A DNA stretch of 64,000 nucleotides, from the NCBI GenBank assembly GCA_011526585.1, contig WYBB01000052.1, positions 53,358 through 117,357 of the forward strand, written 5' to 3'. The position numbers were made by a program, and so were the translations under genes. This DNA is from Deltaproteobacteria bacterium (GTDB lineage Bacteria; Myxococcota_A; UBA9042; PHBI01). Below the pieces are notes generated by a model. The model ran no database searches. It was not told the DNA's origin and was given only the letters and a program-made list of their open reading frames with translations. Positions 1 to 12,554 of this stretch are shown piece after piece (the stretch's first letter is position 1; every line of letters begins with the position of its first letter).

Positions 1-16
1 ACGAAGCGCGGGAACA

Positions 17-1072
17 TCACACCACCTCCCGGCCGGGCTCGACCTCGCGGCGCAGGAGCTCGAAGGCGCCGCCGTGCGCGCTCGTGCACACGAACGGCTC
101 ACCCCCGCGCGGGCGCACCTCGAGGTGCACCTCGGCGAGCTTGGTGTTGAAGCAGTACGCCAGCGAGCGATCCGGGTTGTGGTAGCCGAGGCAGGCCATC
201 GGCCGCCCGGCGGCGTGCATGCGCAGGCGCGCCCAGCCGTCGGCGCCGCGCAGGGTGACGCTCCAGCGCTCGTCGCTGATCTGGGCCTCCTGGCGCCAGA
301 AGTCGAAGATCGCGTCGAAGCGGAAGGTGCGCGTGCCGCGCCTCACGACCAGCGCCGACATGCGCGGCGTGGGTCGGCCGGCGAGCCGGATCCTGCCGCT
401 GAAGCCTTCGACCATCGTCTCGGGCGCGCCGTCGCCCGCCGGGAAGAGGCACTGCCCCCAGGCGTACTCGAAGGCGTGCTCCTTGCCCCAGTTGTGGCCC
501 TGCATGCCGTCCCAGCCAGCGAGCTCCCAGCGCTCGCCGAAGACCTCGAGGCTCCCCGAGAAGACGAGCCACGGATAGGGCGTGAGCAGCTTCGAGCGCG
601 GGAACGGCCCCTCGCGCAAGACACGCGACGGGAAGATCGAGAGCGGCGCGGCGACCGCGCCGGGCCCGGGCGAAAAGCCCAAGTCGAAGCGGGCCTCGCC
701 GCTCGGCGCACGCATGGTCCCGCGCGCGTGCCCCTGATCGGAGAGCGCGATGAGCCAGTCACCGACCGAGATGCGCGCGCCGAGCTCGTCGCCGACGAAG
801 GCCGCCTCCGACCACGGGTGCGTGTGTTTGGCGGCGAAGACGCGCTCGCGCTCGCCATCGAAGGCGATGAGCCAGGTCTCGGCGACCGCCTCGCCATCGA
901 GCGGCGCGAGGATCGTCGCCTTGAGCCAGAGCGCGCGCGCCCGCGTCGGATCGTTGGCGCGCAGGAAGTAGCTCTCGACGTGCCCACGGCCGCCGTCGTA
1001 GCGGCATGCATTGGCGGCGGGCTCGCGCAGGTGTGGGAAGCGCTCGGACAGGGCGGTCAGGACGGAGGTCAT
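17..1072 (-). CDS. Tocopherol-cyclase/AttH-like lipocalin-fold protein
   Basis: 351 aa, no signal peptide. The central motif WDGMQGHNWGKEHAFEYAWGQC (about residues 188-209) resembles the GHNWG signature of the tocopherol cyclase / hydroxyneurosporene synthase (CrtC/AttH) lipocalin-like superfamily, and the rest is Trp- and Gly-rich beta-type sequence, as in that fold. Substrate and reaction cannot be told from sequence; a lipid or isoprenoid ligand is an inference. It is divergent from trpA across 157 bp. A TTGCTA/TACCCG promoter sits so close that transcription should begin at or within a base of the ATG, and no ribosome site is present. Confidence 0.6.
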   Translation of the reverse strand: MTSVLTALSERFPHLREPAANACRYDGGRGHVESYFLRANDPTRARALWLKATILAPLDGEAVAETWLIAFDGERERVFAAKHTHPWSEAAFVGDELGARISVGDWLIALSDQGHARGTMRAPSGEARFDLGFSPGPGAVAAPLSIFPSRVLREGPFPRSKLLTPYPWLVFSGSLEVFGERWELAGWDGMQGHNWGKEHAFEYAWGQCLFPAGDGAPETMVEGFSGRIRLAGRPTPRMSALVVRRGTRTFRFDAIFDFWRQEAQISDERWSVTLRGADGWARLRMHAAGRPMACLGYHNPDRSLAYCFNTKLAEVHLEVRPRGGEPFVCTSAHGGAFELLRREVEPGREVV

Positions 1073-1078
1073 GAGGTG

Positions 1079-1107
1079 CGGGTAGCAGATCCGCGCGCCC
1101 GTAGCAA
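1079..1107 (-). promoter_or_regulatory. Promoter of the lipocalin-like gene, apparently leaderless
   Basis: On the minus strand TTGCTA (1107-1102), a 17-bp spacer and TACCCG (1084-1079) are followed by 6 bp and then the ATG at 1072. No Shine-Dalgarno sequence lies between. Confidence 0.5.
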
Positions 1108-1193
1108 TACAGCGCCTTCTCAGTCACGAATTTCACCACGGTCCGCGCGCGCACCTGCGCAGCCCCCCGGGGCTCTCACGCGCCAGGCCGCGC

Positions 1194-1223
1194 TTGCATC
1201 GGCCGGCACGACTGGGATAGCTG
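1194..1223 (+). promoter_or_regulatory. trpA promoter, apparently leaderless
   Basis: TTGCAT (1194-1199), an 18-bp spacer and TAGCTG (1218-1223), then 6 bp and the trpA ATG at 1230. No ribosome site is visible in the 6-bp gap. Confidence 0.5.
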
Positions 1224-1229
1224 CACGCC

Positions 1230-2060
1230 ATGGACGCGCCTGCCCCATCTGCCGCCAGGACCCTGAGCCCGCGCCTCGCGCGCACCTTCGCGCGCCTCGC
1301 CACCGAGGGCAGGAAGGCCTTCATCCCCTACATCACCGCGGGCGACCCCGACCTCGCCACCACGGCGGCGATCATGGACGCGCTCGCCGCCGGCGGCGCC
1401 TCGGTCATCGAGCTGGGCGTGCCGTTCTCCGACCCGATGGCCGACGGCGAGGTGATCCAGGCGGCGATGCTGCGCTCCCTCGCCGCCGGCACCACCTTCA
1501 CCAGCGTGCTCGCCCTGGTGCGCGACTTCCGTGCGCGCTTCGACACGCCGGTCGTGCTCTTCGGCTACCTCAACCCGCTCTATCGCCACGGGCTCGAGCG
1601 CGCCGCCCGCGACGCCGCCGACGCCGGCGCCGACGCCTTCCTCGTCGTCGACCTGCCGCCCGAGGAAGCGCACGAGCTGACCACGCATCTGCACCGCGCC
1701 TCGCTCGACTTCATCGCGCTCTTCACGCCGACCTCCTCCGCCGAGCGCGTGCGCACCATCGCCGCCGAGGCGAGCGGCTTCGCCTACTACGTCTCGATGG
1801 CCGGCATCACCGGCGACGCCCTCGCCGATCTCGACGAGGTCGAGCGCCGCGTCGCCGAGGTGCGCCGGCTCACGGGCCTGCCCGTCGCGGTCGGCTTCGG
1901 GATCCGCACGCCCGACGACGCCGCCAGGGTCGCGCTCTTCGCCGACGGCGTCGTCGTCGGCTCGGAGCTCGTGCGTGCGCTCGCCGCAGTGCCTCCCTCC
2001 GAGGCCCCGGCGCTCGCGCTCGCCTTCACGCAGCGCATGCGCGCCGCGATCGACCTCTGA
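1230..2060 (+). CDS. trpA: Tryptophan synthase alpha subunit
   Basis: 276 aa, usual length. TrpA cleaves indole-3-glycerol phosphate to indole and glyceraldehyde 3-phosphate and passes indole to TrpB. The diagnostic motif GVPFSDPMADGEVIQ holds the catalytic Asp (Leu is usual where Met occurs), the N-terminal Glu region ELGVPFSDP is intact, and YYVSMAGITG and VGFGIRTPDDA form the phosphate-binding loops near residues 185-230. No other trp gene is in the window, so trpA stands apart from trpB here. Its own promoter ends 6 bp before the ATG. Confidence 0.95.
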   Translation: MDAPAPSAARTLSPRLARTFARLATEGRKAFIPYITAGDPDLATTAAIMDALAAGGASVIELGVPFSDPMADGEVIQAAMLRSLAAGTTFTSVLALVRDFRARFDTPVVLFGYLNPLYRHGLERAARDAADAGADAFLVVDLPPEEAHELTTHLHRASLDFIALFTPTSSAERVRTIAAEASGFAYYVSMAGITGDALADLDEVERRVAEVRRLTGLPVAVGFGIRTPDDAARVALFADGVVVGSELVRALAAVPPSEAPALALAFTQRMRAAIDL

Positions 2061-2087
2061 TCCCGGCGGCGCCGCACTCGACTCCGG

Positions 2088-2465
<378 letters not shown>

Positions 2466-2532
2466 CGCTCGTGCTCTCCTGCCAAGGGCCCCACCACGGT
2501 GCGCCGCCTTCGTATCACGCGCTGCGTTTTTT

Positions 2533-2561
2533 TTGACCGCCTCCGGACGGCCGCTTAGCTT
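2533..2561 (+). promoter_or_regulatory. Promoter upstream of the 65-aa ORF
   Basis: TTGACC (2533-2538), a 17-bp spacer and TAGCTT (2556-2561), with predicted start near 2568. It follows a T8 run that is not preceded by a hairpin. Confidence 0.45.
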
Positions 2562-2602
2562 GCGCTTCGAGAGCTCGCTCTCTCGATCCGGAGACACGAC
2601 GG

Positions 2603-2800
2603 ATGCACACTTCACGCGCCCACACCGCTCCCAAGCTGGAAGCCTACCTCTCGCTGACGCGTCGCCTGCAGGGCGCGCGCGCCTCGGCGGACGCTTACCG
2701 CAGCGGGCGGCACGGCGCGCTCGTCGCATCCATCCAGGCCGACGCCGAGCCGGCGCACCCGCGCGACCCGCACGTCGTCCTGCCGTTCCGGCCGCGCTGA
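2603..2800 (+). CDS. Small protein of unknown function (65 aa)
   Basis: The ORF has strongly GC-biased third positions like the neighbouring genes, a GGAG ribosome site about 9 nt before the ATG and a promoter-like TTGACC/TAGCTT pair upstream. The product is basic in its first two thirds (repeated Arg, one short amphipathic stretch) and ends PHVVLPFRPR. There is no signal peptide or membrane segment and the family is not recognised. It could be a real small regulator or an accidental ORF. Confidence 0.45.
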   Translation: MHTSRAHTAPKLEAYLSLTRRLQGARASADAYRSGRHGALVASIQADAEPAHPRDPHVVLPFRPR

Positions 2801-2951
2801 GCGCCGCGCCCCCGCCGCCGACGGGGGCGCGCGCCCACCGGCCTCCGCTCCAAAGAGCTGCGACTGCGCAACCCATCCTCCCCGACACCGATGCGTAGTC
2901 GCAGCTCTGCGGTCTCTCTCTGCACGCAGCCCGACAGCCCCAACCCGGCGG

Positions 2952-2957
2952 TATCGA
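2952..2957 (+). promoter_or_regulatory. Possible -10 element of the SPOR-protein gene
   Basis: TATCGA ends 7 bp before the ATG at 2965, matching the leaderless spacing seen elsewhere in the window. No convincing -35 is present. Confidence 0.25.
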
Positions 2958-2964
2958 CCCAACC

Positions 2965-3675
2965 ATGCAGCTCAGCCGACTCCTCTCGCGTCACCGTCGA
3001 CGCTCCGATCCCGGAGATCGCGCGGATGTGCCGGTCGTCGAGCTCGACCGTTGGCAGCTCACCGGTCTCACCTTCGTCGTGCTGCTCATCGCCGTCGGCG
3101 GCTTCGCGGTCGGGCGCGCCACCGCCCCCGAGCCCACGCCCGCGCCGAGCCCCATCGCCCCCATCGCCGCGCGCGCCACCCTGCCGACGGCCGCCAGCGC
3201 GCGACAACGCCAGATCGCGCTCGCCCAGGTCTGGCCCCCGACCCGCGGCATCGATCAGAGCCTCGCCCGCCCGATCGCGCCGCCCCTGCCGAGCGACCCG
3301 ACCGAGCGCGCGCGCGCCGAGGCGCACATGCAGCTGCAGGCGGTGCGCTCGCTCGGGCTCCGCGAGGAGCCGTCGCCCGCCGTCACACCTCCCGGCGTCG
3401 TGTCCGCCGTGACGCCCGACCCGGGCGCGGCGCCGACCCACGGCGGCTTCACGTTGCAGATCTCGCTCTTCGACACGCAGTCCGCCGCGCAGGTGATCGC
3501 GCAGGAGCTCGAGCGCGCAGGCGCCGCCGTTCGCATCCGCCAGGTCCGCACGACCGACGGTCGCGGGCTCTTTCGCGTCGAGGTTGGCGACTTCCCGACC
3601 AGCGAGAGCGCGCTCTCGTTCCAGCGCCGCTTCGAGCGCGACACCGGCTACTCCGGCGTGCTGATCGCCCTGTGA
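2965..3675 (+). CDS. SPOR-domain inner-membrane protein
   Basis: 236 aa. A cytoplasmic Arg-rich N terminus is followed by one membrane segment (about 31-52, LTGLTFVVLLIAVGGFAVGR), a Pro/Ala-rich linker and a C-terminal SPOR domain (about 158-236, starting GGFTLQISLFDTQSAAQ). SPOR domains bind glycan strands stripped of stem peptides, usually at the division septum. The layout is that of FtsN-like or DedD-like proteins, but nothing in the sequence identifies it as FtsN. It is transcribed alone, and a GC hairpin lies just after the stop. Confidence 0.8.
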   Translation: MQLSRLLSRHRRRSDPGDRADVPVVELDRWQLTGLTFVVLLIAVGGFAVGRATAPEPTPAPSPIAPIAARATLPTAASARQRQIALAQVWPPTRGIDQSLARPIAPPLPSDPTERARAEAHMQLQAVRSLGLREEPSPAVTPPGVVSAVTPDPGAAPTHGGFTLQISLFDTQSAAQVIAQELERAGAAVRIRQVRTTDGRGLFRVEVGDFPTSESALSFQRRFERDTGYSGVLIAL

Positions 3676-4100
3676 GCGCCAGCGCGTGGCGTGCGCGCCA
3701 CCGCGTACGACGCGAGGTCGACGCTCGAGGGTGAAGGCCGCGCCCTCCGCGGGGTTTCGCCTTGTGGGCGATGCCACTCGGCGGGCGCGACCCTCCACGC
3801 ACGCACTTGGGTCCCGCACCCCGAGAGCGACACGTTGCTCGCGGCACAGGTTCGATGTGGGGGATCGTGCCTGGCCGTCACCGCTCGTTTAAGGGACCGC
3901 TTTGACCCAGGTCAATGGTCAATGCGATCGAGAGATCTTCCCTACGTCTGACACGCGCTCGGCGGCGCGTGGACACCACGCTCAACAGCTCGTGTTCACG
4001 ACGCTTTTCGCCCTGGCCCGCGGTGACCCCGACCGCTCCGTCGCGTTACGATGCGAGGCGCTGAGCGAGCATTCAGTCACGCACCGCGCGCCGCCGCGGA
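3676..4100. other. Convergent intergenic region with hairpins and an FNR-like palindrome
   Basis: About 425 bp between convergent genes with no convincing gene. GTGGCG/CGCCAC (3686-3701) is a possible hairpin after the SPOR gene but has no T-tract. GCGTGG/CCACGC (3967-3981) is a second short hairpin. TTGACCCAGGTCAA (3902-3915) is a perfect-armed palindrome. The short ORFs here have atypical codon use. Confidence 0.5.
3902..3915. promoter_or_regulatory. CRP/FNR-family operator-like palindrome
   Basis: TTGACC-CA-GGTCAA fits the FNR/DNR consensus TTGA-N6-TCAA with fully complementary arms, and is followed by a partial direct repeat GGTCAATG. No start codon of a credible gene lies close by on either strand. 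Confidence 0.35.
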
Positions 4101-6401
4101 TCACGACTTCTTCTTGCCGCCCTTGCCACCGGGCTTCTCGGGCGGCTCGACCGCCAGGATTTCGCCGGTCTCCGGGTCGCGGATGATCCCGAACTCCTCG
4201 TCGGCCAGCTCGCGCGCCATGCCCTTGAGCACCTTCTCGCGCACCTTGGCCTCGGCCTCGGCCTTGGCCTTCTGATCGTCGATGAAGGCCTGCTTCTCGT
4301 CGCGGATCTTCTGATCCCACTCGTCGTAGACCAGCTCGCGCTCGTCGTCCTGGTCCCACACCACGGCGTCGGAGATCTCGTCGAGCCGCTCGCCCTTGCC
4401 GCCCTTTTCGCGCTTGAACTGCTCTTTGTACTCGGCCTCGTAGTCGCGCTTCTCGAACCCTTCTTCGTCGACCTCGCCCTCGGTGATGCCCTTCTTCTTG
4501 GCGATCATCTTGCGCTGCACTTCCAGCCAGCCGTCCTGATCGATCTCGATCACCGAGATCTTGCGCAGCGGGCGCCGCCCGAGCTCATCGAAATCCTTGA
4601 GCTTGTAGAACCCGCGCCAGAGGATCTCCACCGCCGGCTGCTTGGGGTCGTCGAGGTCGAAGAGCAGCTGGTCGATGCGCAGCGGCATGAACTCCGGCCC
4701 CTCGCTCATGTCGATCGTCACCGTCGGGTGGATCCCCGGCAGCTTGAAGTACAGGTTCCCTTCGGGCGTGAGGTTGGTGAAGTACACGTCCTCGTCGCCG
4801 CGCACCTCCTTGACCTGCATCTTCGGGTGGGCCTCCTGGAACGCCAGCGGGTTCATCAGCGGCACCTCGAACTTCTGGAGGGCCTCGATGATCGGCTTGT
4901 CGTCCGGATCCTCCTCGTCGTACTCGTCCTTCAGCTTGTCGTGGGCCTTCTTGATCTCCTCGATGTCCCAGAAGTACGCGCCGAAGTTCTTCGCGCGCGG
5001 GTAGGCACCGATCGAGTACACGCCCCACCCCGCCGGCACGCGCAGGTTGTCGAGGTCGATCTCGACCAGGTCGACGAAGATGTTCTCGGGATCGAGGAGG
5101 TTGTTGGGGTCCTCGATGTTGGGGAGCGGCACCTTGTCGACCGCCTCCTCCATGTGTGAGGCGATGAAGCCCTTGCCCGCCAGGTTGGTCGGGTACGGCA
5201 TCATCGGGATCTCGGTCTGCTCGGGCGCCTTCTTCTTCTTCCGCTCGGGGCGTGCGCGGATGTACTTCGCCGCCCAGCTGTCGTCGGAGATCTCGATGTC
5301 GCCGAACTCGGTCGCGCGATCGCGCAGCGTGCCTTCCTCGTCCTTGAGCTTGCGCGCCTCCGCCTTGGCGCGCGCGTCCAGCTCGCCGGAGAACTCGTCC
5401 TCGAGGTCGAGCTTCGAGATGTCGAGCATCGAGGTCGCGCCGTCGGCGCCCGAGAAGAACTTGGCGTTCGGATCCTCGGGCTTTTCCTCGGCCTCCTCCT
5501 CGCCCTCGTCGCCGGCGTCCTTCTTGGCCTGCGCGGCCTCGGCGGCCTTTTGGGCATCGGCCTCGTCGGCGGTCTCGGGCATGTCCTTGCCCAGCCGGTA
5601 GGCCGAGACGACCTTCATGCCGTCGTCCTTGGCCTCATCCTCGGCGAGCTTCTTGGCGGTCTCGTCGTCGAGCTTCTGCTCGCCGCCGCCGTCCCCGAAG
5701 GCCTTGTCCGCCAGCTTGGCCGCCTTCTCGTCGCCCTTGGGCTTTTCCTTTTCCGGCTTCTTGTTCTTCGCTTCCTCTTCCTTCTTGAGCTGCTCGAGGA
5801 TCTCCTTCTTCTTCTCGCGCCGCTCCTCGACCACCTCGGCGATGACCTTCTGCTCCTGCGCGATCGCCGCCACGTCCGGCGTCTGGATGAGCTTGGCCCA
5901 CCCGCCGTAGGCATACTCGTAACGCAGCGGCAGCTTGGCGATCGGCTCGGGCTCGGAGAAGTCCGGATCCGGCCAGATCCACGCCTCGCCCTTGGCGATG
6001 TCCTCCGGCGTCAGCCACTTCACCGGCGGATACCAGATGAGGTGCCGATCCCCGATGATGCGCAGCTTCGACTCGAGCAACTTCGGGATGCGCATCTCGA
6101 CGTCGAATTGCGGCACCGGTTTGCCCCCGGGCGCATAGGCCGTACCGCGCACGATGATGTCCACGCGCGGCTTCTCGACCCAGATCTCGCCGGGCGCTCG
6201 CATGCTCACGTACGGCGGATCACCGTCGTCGTAGGGCTCCTGCATGAGCGTGACCGGCGGCGTCACCGCCGGCCTGCAGGTCGCGCTCATCATGTCGACC
6301 TCGAAGCGTCGCTTGATGATGACGGCGACACCGTGCTGCCCGTTGCACTTGCGCCCCGGGATCCAGAAGCCTTGCCAACCGTGTTGCTCGAACTCGGGCA
6401 C
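4101..6401 (-). CDS. DUF2169 domain-containing protein with long charged insertion
   Basis: 766 aa. The first ~200 residues match DUF2169, a family often found with type VI secretion cargo genes: AVIIKRRFEV at the N terminus, then KPRVDIIVRGTAYAPGGKPV and IIGDRHLIW. The middle (about 200-390) is a low-complexity Lys/Glu/Asp/Ala segment, probably coiled coil. The C-terminal half (about 395-720) is another globular region that was not recognised, ending in a Gly/Lys tail. GTG start at 6401 with GGGGGAAG just upstream. It is 18 bp downstream of a lipoprotein gene. No T6SS core gene is in the window, so the secretion link rests on family knowledge only. Confidence 0.7.
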   Translation of the reverse strand: MPEFEQHGWQGFWIPGRKCNGQHGVAVIIKRRFEVDMMSATCRPAVTPPVTLMQEPYDDGDPPYVSMRAPGEIWVEKPRVDIIVRGTAYAPGGKPVPQFDVEMRIPKLLESKLRIIGDRHLIWYPPVKWLTPEDIAKGEAWIWPDPDFSEPEPIAKLPLRYEYAYGGWAKLIQTPDVAAIAQEQKVIAEVVEERREKKKEILEQLKKEEEAKNKKPEKEKPKGDEKAAKLADKAFGDGGGEQKLDDETAKKLAEDEAKDDGMKVVSAYRLGKDMPETADEADAQKAAEAAQAKKDAGDEGEEEAEEKPEDPNAKFFSGADGATSMLDISKLDLEDEFSGELDARAKAEARKLKDEEGTLRDRATEFGDIEISDDSWAAKYIRARPERKKKKAPEQTEIPMMPYPTNLAGKGFIASHMEEAVDKVPLPNIEDPNNLLDPENIFVDLVEIDLDNLRVPAGWGVYSIGAYPRAKNFGAYFWDIEEIKKAHDKLKDEYDEEDPDDKPIIEALQKFEVPLMNPLAFQEAHPKMQVKEVRGDEDVYFTNLTPEGNLYFKLPGIHPTVTIDMSEGPEFMPLRIDQLLFDLDDPKQPAVEILWRGFYKLKDFDELGRRPLRKISVIEIDQDGWLEVQRKMIAKKKGITEGEVDEEGFEKRDYEAEYKEQFKREKGGKGERLDEISDAVVWDQDDERELVYDEWDQKIRDEKQAFIDDQKAKAEAEAKVREKVLKGMARELADEEFGIIRDPETGEILAVEPPEKPGGKGGKKKS

Positions 6402-6419
6402 GCTTCCCCCCGCTCGTTG

Positions 6420-8255
6420 TCAGTCGCAGAGCCCCAGCACGAAGGAGGTCGCGCGAGCCTCCGAGACCCCGCAGGTCCGCGTGAGCTTCGGCTTGCTGGC
6501 GTCGTCGCCGCCGACCTCTTCGTCGCCGCACTTGTAGAGGAGATCCGAGAGCAGCATCATGAGCTGCTCGTAGCTCTGCCGCATCGGCACGAAGGCGCGC
6601 ACGCGGCCCGGGTGCTCGTCGAGCCACGCCTTGAGCTGCGTCAGGTCCGCCATCGTGCCGAGCTGCACGGTGTCGCCCATCACACGCTCGGCCTTCTCCT
6701 CGTCCCAGGTCGTCTGCGCGACGCGGATGCGATCGGCCCGGATCTCGAGGTCGAACTCGTCCTTGCGCCCGGTCGGCGGATCACCCACGCGCCCGACGAC
6801 CTTGCACGCCGTCGTCGCGCCGTCTTCCTTGAACTTGTAGCCGATGTTCGGCGCGTCGTCGGAGGTCGGCACCCGCACCTTGAGTGCCGCCAGGCGCATC
6901 GAGTCGTCGAGGCGGCGACGGCCGAGCAGGAAGACGTCCTTGACGCCGCTGCCCTCGCCCAGCTTCGCCGGGATGGCCTTGAGCACCTGGAAGACGGTCG
7001 AGGTCGGCGTCGCGCCCGCGAGCTCGACCACCACGCGCTGGTAGTCGATGCGATTGCCGGGCTTGTCGCGCAGGTCGACCAGCATCTTCTCGAGGTCGGC
7101 GGCGAGGTTGTTCGGGACCTGGCCGGTCCACTTGTCGGCGAGCTTGACCTCGGCGTCGGTGAGCGCGGTGATCCCCGTCTCCTCCGAGAAGGTCAGCGTC
7201 ACCCCGCTGCGACCGCCGATCGCCGCCACCGTCGAGGGCAGCACCAGCGTCTCCTTGAAGACGAGCGGCGTCGCGATGGCCTGGTCCATCGCCTCGGCGA
7301 AGCGCTTGGCGACGTCGTCGAAGATCTTGGCGCGCTCGGTCTTGACGCGATAGCCCTTGGCCCAGCCGGAGAGCTTCTCGACGAAAGCGCGGTCGACCAG
7401 CGCCGCGCGATACTCGTGGGGCACGCCCTTGCACTTGTCCTTGAGCGACGGCTCGAGGAAGCAAAGGCGCGAGACGTAGTCGCTCGATCCCTCACCCATG
7501 CGGCGCGAGATCCCGAAGGCGACGCCGTACGCAGGGTGCATCGCGTTCCACGCCATCTCGCGGTTCTCGATGTTCGAGAGCTGCAGGTAGCTCGCCGCGT
7601 GCACGAACCACTCGTCGAAGCGCGCCTCGTCGGAAAACGGCGGCTCGACCCACTCCCAGCCCTTGGTGGTCTTGATCTTGTCGTCGGCCTCGGACCTGGC
7701 CCGCGCGACCGCCGCCCCGAAGTTGTCGATCGACGTGAGGTAGCGCGAGAGCGTCGTCGCACCACTCCAGTACTCGCCGACATCCTTCAGATACGAAGCA
7801 CCGACCAGCGCCGCCGGCTCGGCCGGCGTGCCGAGCACGCCGATCGTCGCGCCCGGCAAGGGCTTGGCGCTCTTGGCGAGATCCTGCAGCGCCTTGCCGT
7901 CCGTGCGCGCAGCACCCGCGCGCCGCCAGATCATCATCGGGTGGTTGTCGCCGTCGAACTTGGCGTCGGGCGCCGGCAGCGACTCGGTCATCGCCTGGTT
8001 GCGCGCGATCTCGATGGCGTACACCGCCTCCTTGGCGGTCTTGTAGCGCTTGTCGCGCGCCTCGAAGAGCTTGGCCTGCAGCCCCGTGTCACAGCCGGCG
8101 ACGGGCCACGCGAGCGCAGTGACGAGCAACGCCCCGAGCCCCTTCGACGTCGTGCGCAAGGTCGTCGACGCGAACGTGGCGCGCGACGTGGAGACGGCCA
8201 GGGGAGCGGGCGCGGTCGAGCTTCGCAGGGACTGTTCGGCGGTATCAACGGACAT
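6420..8255 (-). CDS. Putative lipoprotein of unknown function
   Basis: 611 aa. A Ser/Thr/Arg-rich N region leads to the hydrophobic stretch LGALLVTALAWPVAGC, a lipobox with Cys about residue 55, so export and lipidation are likely although the pre-region is long. The mature part is mostly helical, with alternating charged residues and no recognised domain. The ATG at 8255 is preferred over the one at 8261 because GGAG then lies 6 nt upstream. A GTG near codon 21 would give a shorter signal peptide. It forms a two-gene unit with the DUF2169 gene, suggesting a joint role. Confidence 0.6.
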   Translation of the reverse strand: MSVDTAEQSLRSSTAPAPLAVSTSRATFASTTLRTTSKGLGALLVTALAWPVAGCDTGLQAKLFEARDKRYKTAKEAVYAIEIARNQAMTESLPAPDAKFDGDNHPMMIWRRAGAARTDGKALQDLAKSAKPLPGATIGVLGTPAEPAALVGASYLKDVGEYWSGATTLSRYLTSIDNFGAAVARARSEADDKIKTTKGWEWVEPPFSDEARFDEWFVHAASYLQLSNIENREMAWNAMHPAYGVAFGISRRMGEGSSDYVSRLCFLEPSLKDKCKGVPHEYRAALVDRAFVEKLSGWAKGYRVKTERAKIFDDVAKRFAEAMDQAIATPLVFKETLVLPSTVAAIGGRSGVTLTFSEETGITALTDAEVKLADKWTGQVPNNLAADLEKMLVDLRDKPGNRIDYQRVVVELAGATPTSTVFQVLKAIPAKLGEGSGVKDVFLLGRRRLDDSMRLAALKVRVPTSDDAPNIGYKFKEDGATTACKVVGRVGDPPTGRKDEFDLEIRADRIRVAQTTWDEEKAERVMGDTVQLGTMADLTQLKAWLDEHPGRVRAFVPMRQSYEQLMMLLSDLLYKCGDEEVGGDDASKPKLTRTCGVSEARATSFVLGLCD

Positions 8256-8290
8256 CGGCATCTCCGGCTGGCGAGGCCTGGGAGCCCGGG

Positions 8291-8319
8291 ACTATCGACG
8301 TGGCCCGGGTGGAAGTCAA
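8291..8319 (-). promoter_or_regulatory. Promoter of the lipoprotein-DUF2169 unit
   Basis: On the minus strand TTGACT (8319-8314), a 17-bp spacer and GATAGT (8296-8291). This leaves a leader of about 30 nt containing the GGAG ribosome site. Confidence 0.5.
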
Positions 8320-8427
8320 GCGTGCTTTGAGGGGCCGGGCGCCCGCCTGGCGAAAGGCGGAGCTTGATCAGGGGGCCCCCGCGGCGGGCGCTCCGCGGCC
8401 GGTCGCGGCGCCTCGTCGGACCCGGGT

Positions 8428-8457
8428 TTGCGGCACGGCTCGCCCCTGCGGTAGACT
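8428..8457 (+). promoter_or_regulatory. Promoter of the kinase/TPR gene
   Basis: TTGCGG (8428-8433), an 18-bp spacer and TAGACT (8452-8457). The -10 also holds an in-frame TAG, so the protein must start downstream of it. Confidence 0.45.
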
Positions 8458-8496
8458 CCCGCAGCCGTTCAGTCCAGGCCCAGGACGACACATCCT

Positions 8497-12306
<3,810 letters not shown>

Positions 12307-12316
12307 TCCCCCCACC

Positions 12317-12352
12317 CCCGTGCCCGTGCCCGTGCCCGTGCCCGTGCCCGTG
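12317..12352. repeat. Six tandem copies of CCCGTG
   Basis: A perfect 6-bp unit repeated six times just after the kinase stop, with degenerate copies up to about 12400. It is outside any gene and lies about 180 bp upstream of the sigma-54 promoter. Slippage-prone; no function is evident. Confidence 0.8.
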
Positions 12353-12527
12353 CCCGCCCCGCGCCCGTGCCCGACCTCGGCACCCACCCCCGTGCCTGCA
12401 CCCGCCGCGACACGATCCCCGCGTCCCTGACACCTCAGTCGGCTGTGACGATTTCCTACACACTCCTCGCCAGCCCGCGCACATGCGCCCCCCCATGACC
12501 TTCGATGCTCCGCGCGCACACCGGTCG

Positions 12528-12544
12528 CTGGCATAGGGATTGCT
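12528..12544 (+). promoter_or_regulatory. Sigma-54 (RpoN) promoter
   Basis: CTGGCATAGGGATTGCT fits YTGGCACGRNNNTTGCW at every specified base except two in the variable CG step. The -24 GG and -12 GC are correctly spaced. Transcription should start near 12555. Activation would need an NtrC-type enhancer-binding protein; none is encoded in the window. Confidence 0.75.
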
Positions 12545-12554
12545 CCACGTGTGT

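Noticed and set aside
2527..2534. T8 run as a terminator
   Set aside because: No stable hairpin precedes it on the plus strand, and no gene ends there in that direction.
3848..3880. GGTTCGA motif suggesting a tRNA T-loop
   Set aside because: No matching acceptor, D or anticodon arms could be folded around it.
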